Shown here: positions 7,099-11,645 of the stretch, in pieces
How the letters are laid out: each line of letters opens with the position of its first letter
Numbering within the stretch: the stretch's first letter is position 1
Assembly (NCBI GenBank): GCA_050288085.1
Contig: JBNKDD010000178.1
Coordinates: 1-11,645, forward strand
Source: JBNKDD01 sp050288085
GTDB taxonomy: Bacteria > Chloroflexota > Anaerolineae > Aggregatilineales > UBA3940
DNA: 11,645 nucleotides
Direction of reading: 5' to 3'
Notes under the pieces: model-generated
Told to the model about the DNA's origin: nothing
The model's input: only the letters and a program-made list of their open reading frames with translations
Database searches by the model: none
Program-made: the position numbers and the translations under genes

Positions 7099-8601
7099 TC
7101 ACTCCGCTCCATTTGAATGCACCCAAAAATCCTCAAGCAGCCGGTTTGCCGCCAGCCGTGCAGAGACCAGCGCTGTAGGCAACCCTGTGCCCGGTCGGGT
7201 GCTGGCTCCGGCGAAATACAGGTTGTGATATTGTGGATGCCGGTTGGCCGGGCGGAAATATCCTAACTGGGTCAGGTTATGGGATAACCCGTGAGTCGCA
7301 CCCTTGACCAGGTTATAGCGTTTGCGCCAGGACAGGGGCGTATAGTTCACTTCGAACTTGATATGTTCTTCCAGGTCAGTAACACCCAGAATCGACAACC
7401 GGCGAAATACTTCCTGCCGTGCCCGGTCGCGAATGGCCTTCCAATCCTGGCTACCGTTTTCGCCCAGGTGCCCTACCGGGACGTGAGCGATCAGCGTGTC
7501 CTGACCAGCCGGGGCCATGTCGGGATCAAGCCGGGCCGGGGCGTGAACGTACAGGCTCGGATTCTGAGGCAGCCCCAGGTCACCGATGATGCTGTCAAAG
7601 TTGGCGCGATAATCGTCTGCCAGGAACAGAGAGTGCGGCCCCAAGTCGTCATAGGTCTTATCTACTCCCCAGAAGAAGCTGACAGTGGAGCAAGAGTAGC
7701 GTTTACGATCCATCCGGTCGGCCCGCTGACCAGATGGCAGTAAATCCTGATAAACGTGAGGCAGGTCGGCGTTAGCTAACACGGCATCCGCCTTGAGCTG
7801 TTGACCATCCTCCAGTATGACGTTCCGCGCTTTTACGCCATTAACATCGATCCGCTCGACCGGCGCATTGTATACAAATTCGACCCCGGCCTCGGTTGCA
7901 AGGTCTACCAGGGCCTCCACGATCCGGTACATGCCCCCCTTGGGATACCAGACACCGTGTGCCAGTTCTGTATAGGACATCATCGAGAAGGTTGCCGGAG
8001 CCTCGAACGGGCTTAAACCCATGTAGACATCCTGGAAGGTAAAGGCCGATTTCAACCGAGGGCTGTCGAAGTAAGCTGACATGTGCCGGTAGTGAGGAAC
8101 CAGCGGCTTGACCTGATACACTAACGGCAGGTTGCCGAAGTTGAAGAAGTCCGTTACCCGGCGAAAGTCGCGGTCAACCAGGCGTTCGGTTGCGATATGG
8201 TAGTGGCGGTAACCTTCTTCCACGTAGCGCAGAAAGCCGTGATAACTCCCCGGCTCGATAGCTTCTAACTGCTCCCGCATGGCGTTCATGTCGGAGGTGA
8301 GCGCCAACTGGCTGCCATCATCGAAGATCAGGTGATAGGTCGGATCAACACGCTGCAAATCCAGCAGTTCATGCAGAGAAGTGCCCAGCGTTGCAAGCTC
8401 AGACTCGTATAGTAATGGCATGACCAGCAGCGTAGGGCCGGTATCGAAATGATGCCCTTCCCGGCTGAAGCTGTCGCAGCGCCCGCCGGGACGACTGTTC
8501 TTCTCCAGCACGGTAACTTTTGCCCCATGCCGGGCAAGATGTGCCGCCGCCGTAATCCCACCGATTCCAGCACCAATTACAATTACAGAAGGAGTTCTCA
8601 T
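7099..8601 (-). CDS. crtI: Phytoene desaturase (CrtI-type FAD amine-oxidase fold)
   Basis: A 500-residue FAD-dependent carotenoid desaturase, expected to introduce double bonds into phytoene to give coloured polyenes (neurosporene or lycopene); the number of steps cannot be read from sequence. The N-terminal Rossmann motif is G10-A-G-I-G-G15, with the ribose-binding acidic residue E33 at the end of the second strand and R-P-G-G-R at 37-41. The C-terminal signature of bacterial carotenoid desaturases is present: NLYFAGASTRPGTGLPTAL (460-478). Length is normal for CrtI. The gene starts 6 bases after the phytoene synthase stop with only a weak AAGG upstream, so translation is probably coupled to crtB. 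CrtN, CrtO and CrtD share the fold; partnership with a C40-type synthase gene makes CrtI most likely. Transcription ends at the hairpin 7033-7062. Confidence 0.9.
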   Translation of the reverse strand: MRTPSVIVIGAGIGGITAAAHLARHGAKVTVLEKNSRPGGRCDSFSREGHHFDTGPTLLVMPLLYESELATLGTSLHELLDLQRVDPTYHLIFDDGSQLALTSDMNAMREQLEAIEPGSYHGFLRYVEEGYRHYHIATERLVDRDFRRVTDFFNFGNLPLVYQVKPLVPHYRHMSAYFDSPRLKSAFTFQDVYMGLSPFEAPATFSMMSYTELAHGVWYPKGGMYRIVEALVDLATEAGVEFVYNAPVERIDVNGVKARNVILEDGQQLKADAVLANADLPHVYQDLLPSGQRADRMDRKRYSCSTVSFFWGVDKTYDDLGPHSLFLADDYRANFDSIIGDLGLPQNPSLYVHAPARLDPDMAPAGQDTLIAHVPVGHLGENGSQDWKAIRDRARQEVFRRLSILGVTDLEEHIKFEVNYTPLSWRKRYNLVKGATHGLSHNLTQLGYFRPANRHPQYHNLYFAGASTRPGTGLPTALVSARLAANRLLEDFWVHSNGAE

Positions 8602-8607
8602 GATCTT

Positions 8608-9570
8608 TTAACCTTGTGTCGCAGAAAAATGATGGTAAACCGGCATCGGGTAACGATAGTTAAGAGCCTGAACCAGTGATAAGCGGCTCATTCTCAGGGC
8701 TGTGCACAATGATTTGCATTCCGGGTAAGTGGCTCGCAGCCGGTAATCGTCATGCTCGATTGCATCAAGCACTGATTCAAACCGGGCGATATAAGCGTAA
8801 CCTGCCAACCGGCAGCGGAGATTCTCGACCTGTGATAGATATTCGCGGCCTGCCTTAAAGCAGTCTCGTGCTAACTCTACTCGCTGTTTCACCCAGGCCC
8901 GGTAAGCAACGCTGTGAACATCGTAGGGATCAATACCGCCGGATTCGACCACCTCACGCGGGATGTTGATATAACCGGCTTCAACATCTTCTAGAGTGTC
9001 TCGCAGCATGTGGGTGATGTGTGCCCCGGCTACTGCCTGAAAGCGTAGTTCGTTCCGGGGTGCTCTGCTGTTGTGACCGATGAAATGGTGCAGTGCTTCG
9101 GTTACTGCCACCGCCAGCCAGTGAATGTAATTATTCAGTTCGTACCCGGAAATCAGGCGATCACGCCGCTCGGCATCGAAAGCCATCACCGCCATCATAT
9201 AGCGGATGTAGGATTGCAGACCGCTGTCAGGTTCCCGGTCGCTCTGGATCAGGTCGATCAGCAGACCTTCTTCTTCCGGGAAATGCGTCGGCCAATACCC
9301 CCGGTAGCAGCGTTCAATTAACAAACTCTGCCGCTCGACAAAGGCCATCCGTTCCGGTTGGCTCAGTCCGCCCAGATCGAGTTGATCGTCAACCCAACGA
9401 AAGTAGGCATAGGCCCGGTAAGCATCGCTCACCCGGCCCCGGTCAACCAGGGTGCACACCGTGTAGTATGTTTGTTTGCTGGCCGTCCAGGTGATCGAGG
9501 GGGCCAGTTTTCTGTCAGGGCGGGCTTGACGGGGCGCAACAACCTGTGGAAATTCAAATACCGTTGACAT
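8608..9570 (-). CDS. crtB: Phytoene synthase (squalene/phytoene synthase family)
   Basis: A 320-residue prenyl-head-to-head synthase, expected to condense two geranylgeranyl diphosphates to phytoene at the membrane surface. Both Asp-rich, Mg-diphosphate-binding motifs are visible: W-V-D61-D-Q-L-D65 and R-D191-T-L-E-D195, the latter continuing into A-G-Y-I-N-I-P as in the family (D-x-x-x-D followed by x-x-I-P). Helical content and length fit. The ATG at 9570 is chosen over an in-frame TTG at 9606 because GAGGAG precedes it (9574-9579). Divergence from textbook CrtB around the second motif (an H-x-x-x-L-A-V-A-V-T-E-A segment) leaves squalene or diapophytoene synthase possible, but the adjacent crtI supports carotenoid synthesis. 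It lies 119 bases downstream of the selenoprotein; that gap holds no obvious terminator and no convincing promoter. Confidence 0.88.
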   Translation of the reverse strand: MSTVFEFPQVVAPRQARPDRKLAPSITWTASKQTYYTVCTLVDRGRVSDAYRAYAYFRWVDDQLDLGGLSQPERMAFVERQSLLIERCYRGYWPTHFPEEEGLLIDLIQSDREPDSGLQSYIRYMMAVMAFDAERRDRLISGYELNNYIHWLAVAVTEALHHFIGHNSRAPRNELRFQAVAGAHITHMLRDTLEDVEAGYINIPREVVESGGIDPYDVHSVAYRAWVKQRVELARDCFKAGREYLSQVENLRCRLAGYAYIARFESVLDAIEHDDYRLRATYPECKSLCTALRMSRLSLVQALNYRYPMPVYHHFSATQG

Positions 9571-9573
9571 TGT

Positions 9574-9579
9574 CTCCTC
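9574..9579 (-). promoter_or_regulatory. Ribosome-binding site deciding the crtB start
   Basis: On the minus strand GAGGAG is followed by three bases (ACA) and the ATG at 9570. The spacing is short but the match is strong. The upstream TTG alternative at 9606 has no comparable site. Confidence 0.55.
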
Positions 9580-9689
9580 TATCAAAAATTCGTATCTCAG
9601 GTCCAAAAACGGATAATTCTAACCAATACCTTCGCCAAATTGATGTGTTCAGATAACGTCCTTCAACAACTTTTCCGTGTGTAACATCC

Positions 9690-10595
9690 TTACTGGTTCG
9701 ACTGCGCCGATGCCGGAATATCCCGCGAGAGCAAGTTGGGAAGATGCCAGGGATGGCGTTTCAAATACCTGCTAATTGGTGGTGCTTCCGGTGGGTGGGC
9801 ATTTAATCTGCGTGCCGATGCAGGCCACTCAAATGGAAGATGTCTGATCTCGCCCGGCTCTGTCATCTCAACCAGTGCATTTAAGGTTGAACGCAGAACA
9901 GTAAGTTGACCTTCTTGATCGCCTGGCTGTCCTAGTAGATAACCTAAGGGATGCTCGATAGCCGCAAGCCGTGGCACGCTCACTGAGGCTGTCAGATCGG
10001 GAATGCCTGACAACGTAATGGTGCTGATGCCCGCTGCTTCAATTTCTCTCTGTACCAGTCCTACGGACCAGCAGCAAATCGGTCAACCTGGCACCAGGAT
10101 AGCAATGTCCACCTCATCCTGTTTCATGTGCCGGATCATGGCCGGTACACTCTCCTCCAACAGCACCTGCGGCTGCATGATGTATCCCATAAAGGAATAG
10201 TGATGAGCCGCCGAACGGCCAATCTCACCCCGCGCTTCAAGTTCTAGCAATCGCTGGAGAGGGAAGAGTGTGTTCAGGTCCTCCTCCGCAACACGGGGAT
10301 GGATATGCAAATGATAGAGCCTGACATCCTCTTCTGTTGCTGTGCGTGGAAGGACGCGGTAGGAAGGATCACCCCACCAGGGATTCAACCGCTCGCCCTC
10401 CTGGTCAAATGGCTGATCTGTTTTAAGCGCAAGTCCTGCCGAACTGATCAGCGCGACCGTGCTTTCTTCTAATGATCTGGACAACGGTGTCCAGGGGATC
10501 TCTCGCGGAGTCTCAAGCTCGATCCACGTTTGAGCCAACTTCTGGGTAATCCGATCCAGAAAACGAAATGAATTAACTTGTTGTGTAACTGTCAC
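9690..10595 (-). CDS. GrdB/PrdB-like reductase family selenoprotein with in-frame UGA (Sec171)
   Basis: Read with the TGA at 10083-10085 as selenocysteine, this is one 301-residue protein of the glycine/sarcosine/betaine/D-proline reductase selenoprotein B family. Family motifs appear on both sides of the UGA: D-P-S-Y-R-V-L-P-R, H-P-R-V-A-E-E-D-L-N-T-L-F-P-L and H-Y-S-F-M-G-Y-I before it; V-G-L-V-Q-R-E-I-E-A-A-G-I and P-L-G-Y-L-L-G-Q-P-G-D after it. Sec171 lies in V-P-G-U-P-I-C-C-W-S-V-G-L, matching the family's redox pair U/C-P-x-C; position 175 is Cys and 176 Trp where His-Gln or similar is common. A SECIS hairpin follows at once. It is much shorter than classical GrdB (over 400 residues), and no GrdA, GrdC/D, GrdE or proline reductase subunit is nearby, so amino-acid reduction is unlikely; the real substrate is unknown. 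Start is GTG with a weak TAGG ten bases upstream. It leads the minus-strand run into crtB-crtI. Confidence 0.88.
10053..10085 (-). promoter_or_regulatory. Bacterial SECIS element with the recoded UGA
   Basis: Six bases of linker and three unpaired bases after the UGA (10083-10085), the mRNA folds into a 9-bp stem, UGCUGGUCC pairing with GGACUGGUA (10065-10073 with 10053-10061). The pairing includes three G-U wobbles, and the apical loop is GUA. The loop's first base is G and its second is U, 19 and 20 bases after the UGA. This meets the known bacterial SECIS rules: a stem-loop just downstream of the UGA, the loop about 16-37 bases away, and a G among the first two loop bases. The hairpin is inside the coding sequence, as expected in bacteria. 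Confidence 0.8.
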
Positions 10596-10622
10596 GTGTT
10601 TACTGCCTAGTTACGTTTAGTA

Positions 10623-10769
10623 TCAATAGTCACAAACTAATACGCAGATTCCCGGTTTTTGTTCCAGCTCCATCAGTTCCACCGGTCTCATGAATAATAC
10701 GAATTTCTTATGCTTTTTATTCGCAAGATTGGGGTCATCCCCCCAATATTTGGGGGGATGATAAAACAT
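10623..10769 (-). CDS. Possible 48-codon small ORF upstream of the selenoprotein
   Basis: An ATG at 10769 opens 48 codons ending in TGA, 27 bases before the selenoprotein start and on the same strand. The predicted peptide begins MFYHPPKYWGDDP, passes through a Lys-rich middle and ends GICVLVCDY. There is only a weak purine stretch (GAAGA) as ribosome site, and its first third is simply the palindrome 10735-10761 read as codons. An internal ATG at 10691 would give 22 residues. It could be a leader peptide or chance; a chance ORF of this length is not rare. Confidence 0.2.
   Translation of the reverse strand: MFYHPPKYWGDDPNLANKKHKKFVLFMRPVELMELEQKPGICVLVCDY
10728..10761. repeat. 27-bp palindrome with a competing third arm in the divergent intergenic region
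   Basis: TCATCCCCCCAA (10735-10746) and TTGGGGGGATGA (10750-10761) are perfect 12-base inverted arms around TAT. Just left, ATTGGGG (10728-10734) is also perfectly complementary to CCCCAAT (10741-10747), so the C-rich segment can pair with either neighbour. The element lies between the selenoprotein and the glycosyltransferase, about 18 bp upstream of the latter's candidate -35. It may be an operator for a dimeric regulator, or a switchable leader structure on the minus strand. It is not followed by a T tract, so it is not a typical terminator. Confidence 0.7.
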
Positions 10770-10778
10770 TCTTCATCA

Positions 10779-10807
10779 GTGGCATCTCGTGGGAGGGCAT
10801 GTATAAT
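10779..10807 (+). promoter_or_regulatory. Candidate promoter giving a leaderless glycosyltransferase mRNA
   Basis: GTGGCA (10779-10784, four of six matches to TTGACA) is followed by a 17-base spacer and a perfect TATAAT (10802-10807). Only seven bases separate the TATAAT from the ATG at 10815, so initiation would fall at or next to the A of the start codon. No Shine-Dalgarno lies at a useful distance: GGGAGG at 10791-10796 is 18 bases away and inside the spacer. Confidence 0.6.
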
Positions 10808-10814
10808 TTGGCCC

Positions 10815-11645
10815 ATGCAAGTTTCGTTGGTCTCTACAGTATTAAACGAGGGTGAGTCAATCCGGGAGATGATGAAAACCATCGCCGCCCAGACCCGCCC
10901 ACCCGATGAGGTCGTTATCTGCGACGGTGGTTCAACCGATAACACGGTTGCCATCCTGAATGAATATACTAACCAACTGCCGCTTAAGGTCATCGAGCAG
11001 GCCGGGGCGAATATCTCCGCAGGGCGGAACGTTGCTATCAAAGCGGCTGCCCACGATCTGATCGCGGTGACTGACGCCGGAACCCGGCTTGACCCGGATT
11101 GGCTGGCTCACCTGATCGCTCCATTTGAGAATCAGCCTGAAACGAATGCTGTTGCAGGCTTCTTCCGGTCTGATCCGCAAACCCCTTTCGAGGTAGCAAT
11201 GGGGGCAACGGTGCTGCCGGAAGCACGGGATATCGACCTGGCAAAGTTTATGCCGTCGAGCCGGTCAGTGGCTTTCCGCCGGGAGGCGTTTGAGCGGATT
11301 GGCGGTTATCCTGAATGGATCGATTTTTGCGAGGATTTGATCTTCGATTTTCGGATCGCGGCATCTGCCGGTCCGTTTGTCTTTGCGCCGGAGGCTGTTG
11401 TCTACTTCCGCCCACGCCCATCGATGCGGGCTTTCTTTAAGCAGTATTACCAGTATGCACGCGGTGATGGGAAAGCTAACCTGTTCTTTCGCCGCCACTT
11501 GATCCGCTACCTGACCTATTTTGTCGCCTTGCCAGTCGTCATCCTGGCCGGAGTTCTGATCCACCCCTTATGGCTGTTGACCCTGTTATTGGGCGGCCTG
11601 TATATGGTCGGGACGCCCTACCGCCGGTTGTTTAACCAATGGGGA
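10815..11645 (+). CDS. Family 2 glycosyltransferase, 3' end beyond the window
   Basis: The first 277 residues of a GT-A-fold, inverting family 2 glycosyltransferase; the frame is open at the right edge. Visible features in order are the nucleotide-binding first strand (MQVSLVSTVLNEGESI), D-G-G-S-T-D-N-T (37-44), a metal-site loop reading V-T-D87-A-G where many relatives have D-x-D, R-x-x-A-F-E-R-I-G-G-Y (155-165), and the likely catalytic-base motif C-E-D (172-174). Hydrophobic segments from about 232 to 265 suggest membrane association. The ATG is favoured because the protein then begins exactly at the canonical first strand; an in-frame GTG at 10779 would add 12 residues inside the promoter. 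The acceptor is unknown; polyprenyl phosphate or a glycolipid is plausible. It is divergent from the selenoprotein gene. Confidence 0.85.
   Translation, partial: MQVSLVSTVLNEGESIREMMKTIAAQTRPPDEVVICDGGSTDNTVAILNEYTNQLPLKVIEQAGANISAGRNVAIKAAAHDLIAVTDAGTRLDPDWLAHLIAPFENQPETNAVAGFFRSDPQTPFEVAMGATVLPEARDIDLAKFMPSSRSVAFRREAFERIGGYPEWIDFCEDLIFDFRIAASAGPFVFAPEAVVYFRPRPSMRAFFKQYYQYARGDGKANLFFRRHLIRYLTYFVALPVVILAGVLIHPLWLLTLLLGGLYMVGTPYRRLFNQWG

Noticed and set aside
9571..9606. TTG start for crtB at 9606, adding 12 residues
   Set aside because: No ribosome site; the ATG at 9570 has GAGGAG directly upstream.
9571..9689. Separate crtB promoter in the 119-bp gap
   Set aside because: TTGGCG and TAGAAT-like boxes exist on the minus strand but not at proper spacing; I could not support a call.
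9690..10595. Reading the reductase as a pseudogene or as two independent genes split by the TGA
   Set aside because: The frame continues without shift, family motifs lie on both sides, the TGA is exactly at the redox residue and a SECIS-type hairpin follows.
10053..10595. Calling the protein classical GrdB of a glycine reductase complex
   Set aside because: It is far shorter than GrdB, and no grdA, grdE, grdC/D or thioredoxin genes are nearby.
10585..10614. Short inverted repeat GTAACT/AGTTAC around the selenoprotein start
   Set aside because: Only 6 bp with an 18-base loop; too weak to call a translational switch.
10688..11041. Minus-strand 117-codon ORF across the divergent region
   Set aside because: Most of it is antisense to the conserved glycosyltransferase N-terminus and the translation has no recognisable features.

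Overview
The window looks like chromosomal DNA of a Chloroflexota bacterium (Anaerolineae-like). This is inferred from gene content: a PTPS-related GT-C membrane protein with tandem C-terminal beta domains, a CpaF-type ATPase with a long proline-rich tail, a compact crtB-crtI pair and a GrdB-like selenoprotein. No rRNA, tRNA or marker gene fixes the taxonomy. Composition looks even, and I see no insertion sequence, integrase, phage gene or CRISPR array. No gene-free stretch exceeds 300 bases; the longest is 10596-10814.

Left part, 1-4224. The tail of an unidentified gene overlaps by 4 bp (GTGA) a 1077-residue polytopic GT-C-type membrane protein. That gene converges, with only 2 bp between stops, on a minus-strand stomatin-like SPFH protein. 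Middle part, 4225-7015. A compact divergent promoter region drives the SPFH gene leftward and, rightward, an orphan CpaF/TadA-type secretion ATPase, a four-helix membrane protein and a small basic protein of unknown function. These end at a strong hairpin (7033-7062) that can serve as terminator on both strands.

Right part, 7099-10595, minus strand. In transcription order: a GrdB/PrdB-like reductase, phytoene synthase (crtB) and phytoene desaturase (crtI). The reductase reads as two separate fragments if TGA is always a stop. The in-frame TGA at 10083-10085 sits exactly where this family has selenocysteine or cysteine, is followed by U-x-x-C, and has a bacterial-type SECIS hairpin directly downstream with a GUA apical loop. 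I therefore annotate one 301-residue selenoprotein with Sec171. Beyond a 219-bp divergent intergenic region with a 27-bp perfect palindrome, a family 2 glycosyltransferase begins at 10815 and runs off the right edge; its TATAAT box ends 7 bp before the ATG, suggesting a leaderless mRNA.

Functionally the window combines envelope glycan or glycolipid assembly (GT-C protein, GT2), membrane organisation (SPFH), a filament or secretion motor (CpaF) and C40 carotenoid synthesis beside a redox selenoprotein. The strongest candidate for something under-described is the selenoprotein and its pairing with carotenoid genes; the pair of unknown small genes behind the orphan ATPase comes second.
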